From contig JALRLN010000048.1 in assembly GCA_023254445.1 (NCBI GenBank), positions 1 to 9,744 of the forward strand: a DNA stretch of 9,744 nt, read 5' to 3'. Origin of the DNA: Candidatus Poseidoniaceae archaeon. Its GTDB lineage: Archaea; Thermoplasmatota; Poseidoniia; Poseidoniales; Poseidoniaceae. Within the stretch, counting starts at the first letter, position 1; every line of letters begins with the position of its first letter. A program made the position numbers and the translations under genes. This document shows positions 1 to 6,243 of this stretch, piece after piece. Below the pieces are notes generated by a model. That model searched no databases and was not told the DNA's origin. It worked only from the letters and a program-made list of their open reading frames with translations.

Positions 1-262
1 GTCGCCATGGTGTTGCTGGGCGAAGGACGCGCAGCCCCTCGACGCCAAGCACCTCGGCCGCCTCGTCGGGCAGGTCGAGCGTCGCCAAGGTGACGTCCCA
101 CGTGCTTCGGAGGGCCTGAAGCAACTGAACGAGTTCGCGCTCCGCGCCGCCAAGGGTCGCAAAGGACGCCCGCACGACAAGCAGGTGACGACGAGGTGCG
201 CTCAAGCGGCCCACCCCATGGGCAGACGTTGCCTGCACCGGTTTCAAACCCTGCCCACCCAT
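1..262 (-). CDS. Glycosyltransferase, GT4-like N-terminus (partial, runs off left edge)
   Basis: This frame is open from an ATG at 262 to the window edge (87 codons plus one base) and is the 5' part of a longer gene. After a poorly conserved leader of about 27 residues, the protein has a hydrophobic strand (HLLVV, residues 26-30) and then ASFATLGGAERELVQLLQAL (32-51). This is the N-terminal strand, glycine-rich loop and helix of GT-B fold family-4 glycosyltransferases (Alg2/PimA type), where the GGAE loop lies near the sugar-nucleotide site. The donor-binding C-terminal domain is outside the window, so donor and acceptor cannot be told. A role in glycan, lipid or S-layer glycosylation is inference. 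The start is uncertain: GTG at 238 or 214 and TTG at 205 are in frame and would also keep the conserved part. The ATG lies 21 bases after the chrA stop on the same strand, so co-transcription is likely. Confidence 0.72.
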   Translation of the reverse strand, partial: MGGQGLKPVQATSAHGVGRLSAPRRHLLVVRASFATLGGAERELVQLLQALRSTWDVTLATLDLPDEAAEVLGVEGLRVLRPATPWR

Positions 263-283
263 ACCGGGCGCCGTTGGTCAACT

Positions 284-1549
284 TCACCCGAGCACGACGT
301 TGAGGAAGGCCACGGCCGCTCCAGCGCCCAGCACCACCGCCCACGCGGGCGCGCGCTGGCCACGAAGCACGGCGAAGCACCCTGCCGCGATCGCGACGTC
401 CACGAGCAGCCACGCCGCTCCCCGCTCGAGGCTCATCGAGCCAACCGCAGCCACAGCCATCACGAAGGCGGCGCCGAGCAGGCCAACGACGCCCGCGTTG
501 ATGCCCCGAAGGGTCGATCGGACGCCAGGTCGGTGGCGCACGTCCTCCCAGAAGGGAAGGCAAGCGACGACCACGGCCAAGCCCGGAAGGTTGAGCGCCA
601 CGACGCCGAGGAAACAACCGAGCAGCACGCCGAAGGCCCCCCCGACGGTCGACGTCGGCCAGCCGGGGGCCTGAATCACGCCGCCGAGGAAGGCCCCGAA
701 GGAAAACATCGGCCCCGGAACGGTATTGGCTCCGCCGTATCCGGCGAGGAAGGTGGCTTGGTCGACCCACCCGGTGTCCACAACTTCCGCTTGAAGCAGC
801 GGCAGCACCACGTGCCCACCGCCGAACACGAAGGCCCCTGAACGAAGCAATCCTGCCGCTGGGTCAAGCCCGCCCCCAACGCCTGCTGCCTGCAGCAGGC
901 CGGGCAGGAACGCCGCTCCGAGGAAAAGCAGCAGGGCCACGCGGGAGGCCATCGGGCCAACGGTGGTGCAGGCCACGCGACCCGCGCCCTCTCCCGGGCC
1001 GGCACCGAGGCGCCAACCCACCACACCGCACAGCACCACGGCGATCAGGGTGGCGAGGGGCGCAAGGGCAGGAAGAAGCCACGGCATTAGCAGCAAGGTC
1101 GCCGCACCCACGACGGCGAGTCCCCGAGTGGCGCCGTCGGGCGTGAGGCGGGCGGCCAACCCGAACATCGCGTTCAGGATGACCGCGAGGGCGGCGACGG
1201 CGACGCCGTGCAACAGCGTCAGGTCGAGGTCGGTGAGCGTGCTCATCCCAACGGCGAGCCCCGCCATGAGGAGCGCAGAAGGGAGGATGAAGCAGCTCCA
1301 CGCCACAAGCCCGCCGAACCACCCGCGTTGCAGGACGCCGATGGCAAAGCAGGTCTGTGAAGAGGACGGCCCCGGCAGGGACTGGCAGAGCGCCACAAGG
1401 TCGACGAAGGTGGCGTCGTCCATCCAGGTCTCCTCCTCGACGAAGCGGGTTCGGAAATGCGCGAGGTGAGCCACAGGCCCGCCGAACGCGATGCACCCCA
1501 GGCCGAGGAAGTGTCGGGCCAGCACGCGAAGCGGCACCGGCGCGTCCAT
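284..1549 (-). CDS. chrA: ChrA-family chromate/anion transporter (two-domain form)
   Basis: This 421-residue, very hydrophobic protein has the internal duplication of the CHR family of membrane transporters (about 400 residues in the two-domain form). The first half has AFGGPVAHL (21-29) and QSLPGPSSSQ (56-65). The second half repeats the pattern with FVFGGGHVVLPLL (240-252) and ANTVPGPMFSF (274-284). Known family members export chromate at the cytoplasmic membrane, but many chrA-like genes outside chromate-rich settings have no tested substrate, so chromate as the physiological substrate is only an inherited label. The ATG at 1549 was chosen because the conserved family start (VLARHFLGLGCIAFGGP) follows at residue 9. 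A longer in-frame reading from 1681 adds 44 Arg-rich residues that overlap the divergent SOUL gene and resemble nothing in the family. No strong ribosome-binding site precedes 1549. The glycosyltransferase start follows the stop after 21 bases. Confidence 0.9.
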   Translation of the reverse strand: MDAPVPLRVLARHFLGLGCIAFGGPVAHLAHFRTRFVEEETWMDDATFVDLVALCQSLPGPSSSQTCFAIGVLQRGWFGGLVAWSCFILPSALLMAGLAVGMSTLTDLDLTLLHGVAVAALAVILNAMFGLAARLTPDGATRGLAVVGAATLLLMPWLLPALAPLATLIAVVLCGVVGWRLGAGPGEGAGRVACTTVGPMASRVALLLFLGAAFLPGLLQAAGVGGGLDPAAGLLRSGAFVFGGGHVVLPLLQAEVVDTGWVDQATFLAGYGGANTVPGPMFSFGAFLGGVIQAPGWPTSTVGGAFGVLLGCFLGVVALNLPGLAVVVACLPFWEDVRHRPGVRSTLRGINAGVVGLLGAAFVMAVAAVGSMSLERGAAWLLVDVAIAAGCFAVLRGQRAPAWAVVLGAGAAVAFLNVVLG

Positions 1550-1637
1550 GCGTGGCCGTCGCTGTCCCGGTACACAAGCCTCCCTCCGGAGCACCGTTCG
1601 GCGCAGGCCTCTTGTCGGAGGAAGGCTCCGCTCCAGC
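1550..1637. promoter_or_regulatory. Divergent chrA / SOUL intergenic region
   Basis: These 88 GC-rich bases must hold the start signals of both divergent genes, if the chosen starts are right. I see no clear TATA-like box, unlike the phosphate-gene promoters in this window. A small hairpin, CGGAG (1616-1620), loop GAAGG, CTCCG (1626-1630), covers the only Shine-Dalgarno-like stretch upstream of the SOUL start. That could limit its access or be chance in GC-rich DNA. Confidence 0.3.
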
Positions 1638-2168
1638 GTGGTCGGTGACCTTGAGGAGCCTCCGTACGAGGTGCTTTCCATGCACGACGGCTTCGAGGTG
1701 CGGCGCTACGCTTCGACCGTGCAGGCGCGCGTACGGCGCAGCACGGCGGACGGACGAGGCAACAGCGGTGGCTTTCGTCGCGTCGCAGGCTACATTTTCG
1801 GAGGCAACGACCGAGGTCAGCGGATCGCCATGACCGCACCCGTGCACCTCTGGGAGGACGCGGACGAGGCGCTGCTGGCGTTCACCATGCCGTCCGCCCA
1901 TGCCCTTGCGGACCTCCCAACGCCTCGGGATTCAGGCGTCCACCTGCTCGAGGTCGAGCCCCATACGGTGGCCGTGCTGGCCTTCAGCGGCCTGAGCCGT
2001 CCGTCCAAGGTCGCTCGCCTCGAGGCGGACCTGCGCGCGCTCGTTGCGCAAGCGGGGTTGGTGGTCTGTGGTCCAGCGCGATTGGCCATCTACGACAATC
2101 CAAACACGACGCTTCCGTTCCAGCGCCGCAACGAAATCCACCTTCCCGTCGACCACCGCGGCGGATGA
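1638..2168 (+). CDS. SOUL/heme-binding-protein family protein
   Basis: This protein of about 176 residues covers one complete SOUL domain (HBP/SOUL family, usually 170-200 residues). The family hallmarks appear in order: EEPPYEVL near the start, FEVRRY (19-24), GFRRVAGYIFGGN (45-57), IAMTAPV (63-69), FTMP (82-85), and a C-terminal YDNPNTTLP (152-160) followed by RRNEIHLPV (163-171). Animal members bind heme or porphyrin. Prokaryotic members are mostly untested, so heme binding is inference. No signal peptide or membrane segment is seen, so it is probably cytoplasmic. The GTG start at 1638 sits just before the conserved N-terminal strand. A GGAGGAAGG run at 1617-1625 lies upstream but about 12 bases away. 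An in-frame ATG at 1548 would add 30 mostly Arg/Ser residues and overlap the chrA start, and an ATG at 1680 would cut into the domain. The gene diverges from chrA and converges on taw1, with 37 bases between the stops. Confidence 0.85.
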   Translation: MVGDLEEPPYEVLSMHDGFEVRRYASTVQARVRRSTADGRGNSGGFRRVAGYIFGGNDRGQRIAMTAPVHLWEDADEALLAFTMPSAHALADLPTPRDSGVHLLEVEPHTVAVLAFSGLSRPSKVARLEADLRALVAQAGLVVCGPARLAIYDNPNTTLPFQRRNEIHLPVDHRGG

Positions 2169-2205
2169 TCGGCAAACGCTCTTCTCAGCGCAGGTTCCCC
2201 GATGC

Positions 2206-3213
2206 TCAGCGGGCCATCTGGAGCTTCTTCACGGGAGGCGCGGTGCCGAGGTCGGCCGGGAAGTGCATCGTCGCTTCCGGGATGGGAATCGGCACGATCT
2301 CCCGGCCAATGAGCGCCACGCGGCTCGGTCGGCTGTCCGACAGCACCCGCCGGTCCACCTGCGGGGCCAGCCCCTCGGAGAAGGCGAGGATGTCGTCGTG
2401 GCTCGGCATGTTGTCGATGCTGAGGTGCTCGCGGCTGTGGCCGACGTAGACGTAGCCCTTGGCCTCGATGAAGTCCGGGTCGGCGCGGTTGTCGAGGGCA
2501 GCGAACTCGCGGATGTGGTCCTCCCCCATGTTGACGCCCTTCATCAGCGTGTGACGGCAGACGATGCGGGTGTCGAGGGACGGCAGCAGGTCGATGGTCT
2601 TCTCGAACTGGTCCCAGGCCCCGCTGTTCCACTTTGGACGGCAAACGTCGTCGAAGATCTGCTTGTTGGGCGCGTCCACCGAGACGTAGAGTTGCGTCGG
2701 CAGGGTGTCGAGGTTCTCCAGCACCTTGGGCAGGGTGCCGTTGGTGACGAGCATCGTGGTCATCCCGTGCTGGTGGCAGAGGTCCATGTATTCGGCCAAG
2801 CGCGTGTACAAGGTCGGTTCACCGTTGAGGGAAATGGCGACGTGCTTCGGGTCCTGGGCTTCGGCCCACTTGGCCGGGTCGACCTTGTCGTTGCCTCCGT
2901 AGCCGGTGAGCAAGCGACGCTGCGCGCGCACGGATTCGTAGAGCAGGTCGAGCGGGTCTTGGTCGGTGAGTTCGAGCGTGTCCATGTGGGGTTCGCGCCA
3001 GCAGTAGGTGCAGGCGAGGTTGCACTGGTCAACGACCGGCGACATCTGCATGCAGGTGTGGCTCTTGACGCCGTAGAAGGTGCCCTTGTAGCAGGCGCGG
3101 TCGCGCAGCAGGGATTCCTTCGTCCAGTGGCAGGTCTTGACGCCGCCGTGCTCGCCGACGATGTGGTAGCGCTGCTTCTGCAGGGTGGCCTTGAGTGCTG
3201 GATCCATGCCCAT
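2206..3213 (-). CDS. taw1: tRNA 4-demethylwyosine synthase (Taw1/TYW1)
   Basis: This 335-residue radical SAM enzyme condenses N1-methylguanosine at position 37 of tRNA-Phe with pyruvate to make the tricyclic 4-demethylwyosine base, a step of wyosine synthesis. The radical SAM cluster motif CNLACTYC is at residues 64-71 (C64, C68, C71), followed by WRE. Three further cysteines, C28, C41 and C54, sit 13 residues apart and match the second [4Fe-4S] cluster of archaeal Taw1. The SAM-binding strand region ISLNGEPTLY and VTNGTLP follow, and the end (SRPSRVALIGREI) is also family-like. There is no flavodoxin domain, as expected for the archaeal form. The ATG at 3213 has GGGAGG eight bases upstream and places the cysteines as in Methanocaldococcus Taw1. 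An upstream in-frame GTG at 3243 would read through that ribosome-binding site. The gene lies 106 bases after pit on the same strand; no functional link is known. Confidence 0.95.
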   Translation of the reverse strand: MGMDPALKATLQKQRYHIVGEHGGVKTCHWTKESLLRDRACYKGTFYGVKSHTCMQMSPVVDQCNLACTYCWREPHMDTLELTDQDPLDLLYESVRAQRRLLTGYGGNDKVDPAKWAEAQDPKHVAISLNGEPTLYTRLAEYMDLCHQHGMTTMLVTNGTLPKVLENLDTLPTQLYVSVDAPNKQIFDDVCRPKWNSGAWDQFEKTIDLLPSLDTRIVCRHTLMKGVNMGEDHIREFAALDNRADPDFIEAKGYVYVGHSREHLSIDNMPSHDDILAFSEGLAPQVDRRVLSDSRPSRVALIGREIVPIPIPEATMHFPADLGTAPPVKKLQMAR

Positions 3214-3221
3214 GGCGTTCG

Positions 3222-3227
3222 CCTCCC
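3222..3227 (-). promoter_or_regulatory. Ribosome-binding site of taw1
   Basis: GGGAGG on the minus strand, eight bases before the ATG at 3213. It decides the start against the longer GTG-initiated reading from 3243, which would place this site inside the coding region. Confidence 0.6.
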
Positions 3228-3247
3228 TGAGTGCCGCCGCCACGGTG

Positions 3248-3298
3248 GCCGGCGAACCGGCGGTCGGGGGCGGACTCGGGCAAGGCCCGGTCCGGGCC
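3248..3298 (-). other. Two GC-rich hairpins between pit and taw1
   Basis: Read on the minus strand, the pit-taw1 intergenic RNA first has GGCCCGG-A-CCGGGCC (3298-3284), a nearly perfect palindrome that can fold with a small loop. It then has GCCGG-UUCG-CCGGC (3261-3248), a five-pair stem closed by the very stable UUCG tetraloop. No U-tract follows either, so they do not look like ordinary terminators. They could mark an RNA processing point or stabilise the 3' end of the pit message. GC-rich DNA makes short stems by chance, so the role is open. Confidence 0.4.
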
Positions 3299-3319
3299 CG
3301 CCCTCTTCAATCGGTCGGC

Positions 3320-5458
3320 TCAGCGCGAAAGCAGCGGGAGGAAGGCGTTGGCGGCCCGTTCGCAGGCGTTGGCCACGTCGTCCAAGCGCTGCAGGACGCG
3401 GTACATGTGCATGGCCGCGAGGGCGTCGTCGTCCCCGCTGCTGAAGACGTGACCAGCAGCCTTGGCTTCGAGCAGGTCCGCTTCGTGCTCCAACTGGTTC
3501 ACGGTGCGGATCAGTGCACGGAGTTCGTTGGCTCCCTTCCGCGTCTCGCCGGACAAGCCGTAGTCGCGCAGGGCGCGGACCGTCTCCTCGTAGGCGTCAA
3601 CGCACGCCTTCACCGCCATGGCCATCTCCTTGAGGTTGGCCTTCGCGTCCTCGTTGTCGTAGAGCGGACGGAACGCCAGTTGTTCGGCCACGTTCTCGGC
3701 GTAGTCCGCAATGCGGTCCTGGCGGGTGATCATGTGGAGCTTCTCCTCCGTGCTCGCGATGAGGCGAACGCTTGGGGTTGAGAGGGCTTCGCGCAAGGAG
3801 GCCTTGAGTCCGTCCGCAGCATGCTCCGCGTCGTGGGTGGCCTTCACGGCCTCCTCGAGGGCGTCGTTACCGGCGATGGCGGCGTCCACGGCCTCGAGCA
3901 TGCGGTCGACCGTTCTCGTCACGGCCGCAGCGTGCTCGCGGAAGACCTCAAGCGGGGTCGCCGCCGCGCCTTCCCCGCCGATGTCGGCGAGCGCGTCTTC
4001 AACGTGGATCTCGTTGTCCTTGGTGCGCCACATCACCGTGGCGACACCGACGAAGGCGAGCGTCACGAGGACGACCATCGTCAGGAAGTCACCGCCCGAC
4101 AGGACGAGGAGCACGACCGAGCCAAAGGCGGCGGCGGGCAGGGACGCGACCCAGGAGGCGGCAATCTTGCCGAAGACCCGGAAATCGACGTTCTTTGCAC
4201 CGCCGGCGAGCCCCACGCCCACCACGGCGCCCACCAGCGTGTGCGTGGTCGAGACCGGCACCGCAAGGAAGGGCATCGAGAAGGCGAGGATGGTGGTCGC
4301 TGCTCCGAATTCTGCAGCGAAGCCGCGGGTCGGGGTGATGTCGGTGATCTTGCTCCCGATGGTTTCCATCACGCGCCATCCCCAGGTCACGACACCGATG
4401 GCGATGCCCGCGCTGCCGATGAGGATGAGCCAGAGCGGGATGTCCGCCTTCTGGGCCAGCATCCCCGTCTCGCTCGAAAGCACCTGGTAGACGGCGGCCA
4501 TGGGGCCGATGGCGTTGGAGCGGTCGTTGGCGCCGTGGGCGAACGCAACGTAGGCCGCCGTGATGATCTGCAGCCAAACGAAAATGCGCTCAACGCCCTT
4601 GAAGCCACGCGCTTCGGCATCGAGGTCCACCTTGCGCAGGACGAAGTGGAGCGTGATGGACGCGACGATGCCGACCGCCAGCGCGAACAGCAGGGCGTTG
4701 ATGGGGAACCACGCGTTTTCCGCGAAAGGGTTGAAACTCCCGTTTTCCTTGACGGGGAGCCAGGCGTACTTGTCGGCAATGATGCCGTTGCTCTCCAACC
4801 TGCCAAAGAAGCCCTTGAGGGCCTTGAACAGGAGGGCCAGGCCGAGCACAAAGAAGGTGGGAAGGGCGAGCAACGGAGCCAGTGTCTTCGCCCGCTCGGT
4901 GGGGTTGTCCGCGTCGAGGATCGTCGCGCGCACCACCGTGAACGAGAGGAAGGCCAGCACACCCCCGATGAGCGGTGAAGCCACCCACGACATCACCACC
5001 TTGCGCACGACGGTCCAATCGATGAGCTCCTGGTTGTACTGCACTTCGAGGATGAGGCCAACCCCGATGATGCCCCCGATGATGGAGTGCGTGGTGGACA
5101 CGGGCAGGCCCATGCGCGTGGCGACGGTCAACCACACCGCCGCGGCCATCATGGCGGCGACGAAGCCAAGCGCGAGGTCCTGCGAAAGGCGGGTGAACAA
5201 CTCGATGTCGGTTTCAGCAAGTTCGAAATCAACGGTCAAGATGCCTTTGCGGACCGTTTCGGTCACGGCATCGCCGGCGAAGAAGGCACCAGCGAATTCG
5301 AAGAGGGCGGCGATGATGACCGCCTGCTTGAGGGTGAGGGCCCGCGAGCCAACGCTCGTGCCCATGGCGTTTGCAACGTCGTTCGCACCGATGTTCCACG
5401 CCATGTAGGCGCAGACCGCGAGCGCGACGATCAGCAGCAGGGTGGTGGCAGGTTCCAT
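3320..5458 (-). CDS. pit: PiT-family phosphate permease fused to C-terminal DUF47 (PhoU-like) domain
   Basis: This 712-residue protein has two parts. Residues 1 to about 478 form a PiT (inorganic phosphate transporter) permease, which imports phosphate with a cation across the cytoplasmic membrane. The inverted-repeat signatures appear twice: GANDVANAMGTSVGSRALT (24-42) with GLPVSTTHSIIGG (117-129), and AHGANDRSNAIGP (307-319) with VPVSTTHTLVGA (400-411). Many hydrophobic segments surround them, with a large polar central loop around 180-285. After a short linker, residues about 503-712 are a soluble all-helical domain of the DUF47/PhoU-like family, with ITRQDRIADYAENVAEQL (577-594) and LQRLDDVANACERAAN (689-704). 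In many genomes DUF47 is a separate gene next to pit; here both are one polypeptide. The ATG at 5458 directly precedes the first membrane helix. The gene has its own AT-rich promoter region after phoU. The DUF47 part probably gates or senses transport (inference). Confidence 0.95.
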   Translation of the reverse strand: MEPATTLLLIVALAVCAYMAWNIGANDVANAMGTSVGSRALTLKQAVIIAALFEFAGAFFAGDAVTETVRKGILTVDFELAETDIELFTRLSQDLALGFVAAMMAAAVWLTVATRMGLPVSTTHSIIGGIIGVGLILEVQYNQELIDWTVVRKVVMSWVASPLIGGVLAFLSFTVVRATILDADNPTERAKTLAPLLALPTFFVLGLALLFKALKGFFGRLESNGIIADKYAWLPVKENGSFNPFAENAWFPINALLFALAVGIVASITLHFVLRKVDLDAEARGFKGVERIFVWLQIITAAYVAFAHGANDRSNAIGPMAAVYQVLSSETGMLAQKADIPLWLILIGSAGIAIGVVTWGWRVMETIGSKITDITPTRGFAAEFGAATTILAFSMPFLAVPVSTTHTLVGAVVGVGLAGGAKNVDFRVFGKIAASWVASLPAAAFGSVVLLVLSGGDFLTMVVLVTLAFVGVATVMWRTKDNEIHVEDALADIGGEGAAATPLEVFREHAAAVTRTVDRMLEAVDAAIAGNDALEEAVKATHDAEHAADGLKASLREALSTPSVRLIASTEEKLHMITRQDRIADYAENVAEQLAFRPLYDNEDAKANLKEMAMAVKACVDAYEETVRALRDYGLSGETRKGANELRALIRTVNQLEHEADLLEAKAAGHVFSSGDDDALAAMHMYRVLQRLDDVANACERAANAFLPLLSR

Positions 5459-5497
5459 AGGGGCGCCAAAACGACTCAGGACACTCTATTCATCGCC

Positions 5498-5519
5498 ATA
5501 GAATATATATTCTATATAG
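5498..5519 (-). promoter_or_regulatory. pit promoter with 18-bp perfect palindrome (candidate operator over TATA box)
   Basis: The 76 bases between phoU and pit contain a sharp AT-rich island in GC-rich DNA. It holds the perfect palindrome ATAGAATATATATTCTAT (5498-5515), extended on one side to TTCTATATAG (5510-5519). On the minus strand this reads CTATATAGAATATATATTC and includes good archaeal TATA-box candidates. A start site about 25 bases downstream would leave a leader of some 20-30 bases before the pit ATG at 5458. The word CTATATAGAA recurs in the phoU/pstS intergenic palindrome, which suggests a common regulator. Confidence 0.6.
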
Positions 5520-5534
5520 CAATTTTAACAATCA

Positions 5535-6224
5535 CTATTTACCTCCGGACTCAAATCGAATCCAGGTGTTGGTTTTGGCGTGATGCCAGAGGTCGAACAA
5601 GCGCATCAGGTTGTAGCCGGAGCGCTCGAGGCGACGGGCGGTCGTCGCGAGCAGCAATCTGCCTTCGCGTCCAGCAACCTGTGATTTCGACTCTTCAAGC
5701 AGGTGCTCGATGGTGACGCTGAATGTCTCGTTGAGTTCCCGGTGCAAGGTCAAGATTTTCTCTACAGGGACGTCGTCACCATCGACGTGGCACGCTTGTG
5801 CCATCACGAGAAGGTCGAGCACGATGTTGTGCATCTTGTGCAAACCGGTGTTCACGTCCTCAGGAATGGTCGCTCCTTCCTTCGCTCGCTCTTGCCAGTC
5901 GCGATGCAATTCTGCGATGTCGCGGGCATGCCGCGCCAGCCGCTCCAGCACGTCGACGGAACGCAGCGAGGCCGCGATGATCCGCAAGTCTTGGAGCAAC
6001 GGCTGGTTGAGGGTGAGCACCAACAACAGTTCCTGGGCCAGCCGCTCCGCGTGGGTTGCTGCATCGTCCCGCAGGTTTGCGCTTTCCTCCACCGCTTCGT
6101 GGATCCGGTCGGTCTGAAAGGCGATGGAATAGGCGTCGTGCACCATTTCGAAAAATCGCTCCATCATGCCCCTCAGGACACCCATGCGTTCATCGAGGTT
6201 GGTTCGAACAGGCGGCGGGCTCAT
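5535..6224 (-). CDS. phoU: PhoU-family phosphate regulator (no DNA-binding domain)
   Basis: This 229-residue, all-helical protein has the duplicated three-helix-bundle plan of PhoU (usual length 210-240). The first metal-binding-type motif is QDLRIIAASLRSVDVLERLARHARDIAEL (78-106). The second is degenerate, LLLATTARRLERSGYNLMRL (190-209), where the usual LER-D-H pattern lacks the Asp/His pair. It has no membrane segment or signal and should act in the cytoplasm. PhoU proteins modulate phosphate transporters and their regulators, so the partner here could be the PiT-DUF47 protein or a Pst complex (inference). The ATG at 6224 is supported by GGAGG at 6233-6237, eight bases upstream. The gene starts 19 bases after the AbrB-PhoU stop, so the two are almost surely one transcript. 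Its TAG stop lies just before the AT-rich pit promoter. Confidence 0.88.
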   Translation of the reverse strand: MSPPPVRTNLDERMGVLRGMMERFFEMVHDAYSIAFQTDRIHEAVEESANLRDDAATHAERLAQELLLVLTLNQPLLQDLRIIAASLRSVDVLERLARHARDIAELHRDWQERAKEGATIPEDVNTGLHKMHNIVLDLLVMAQACHVDGDDVPVEKILTLHRELNETFSVTIEHLLEESKSQVAGREGRLLLATTARRLERSGYNLMRLFDLWHHAKTNTWIRFESGGK

Positions 6225-6232
6225 GATCGGTT

Positions 6233-6237
6233 CCTCC
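6233..6237 (-). promoter_or_regulatory. Ribosome-binding site of phoU
   Basis: GGAGG on the minus strand lies eight bases before the ATG at 6224, inside the 19-base gap after the upstream AbrB-PhoU gene. It fixes the start and supports translation as an internal cistron of an operon. Confidence 0.6.
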
Positions 6238-6243
6238 AGGAAG

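Noticed and set aside
185..841. A 218-codon plus-strand open frame opposite chrA and the glycosyltransferase start
   Set aside because: The product is low-complexity and rich in His, Arg and Glu, and it overlaps the clear ChrA second half on the other strand.
1547..1550. CATG giving ATG codons on both strands (chrA start and an in-frame SOUL ATG)
   Set aside because: If both were used the genes would have no room for promoters or leaders, and the added SOUL residues are Arg-rich and outside the domain. Only the chrA start is kept here.
2169..2205. CTCAGCG repeated (2185-2191 and 2205-2211) between SOUL and taw1 stops as a bidirectional terminator
   Set aside because: It is a short direct repeat, not an inverted one; the possible ATCGG/CCGAT stem is weak and there is no T-tract.
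2044..3444. A 466-codon plus-strand open frame opposite taw1
   Set aside because: It overlaps the end of the SOUL gene and all of taw1, which has diagnostic iron-sulfur cysteines; the product is a Val/Arg/Gly-rich shadow with no recognisable motif.
3821..4978. A 385-codon plus-strand open frame opposite pit
   Set aside because: It is antisense to the PiT coding region; the His/Arg/Asp-rich composition is typical of the reverse frame of a GC-rich membrane protein.
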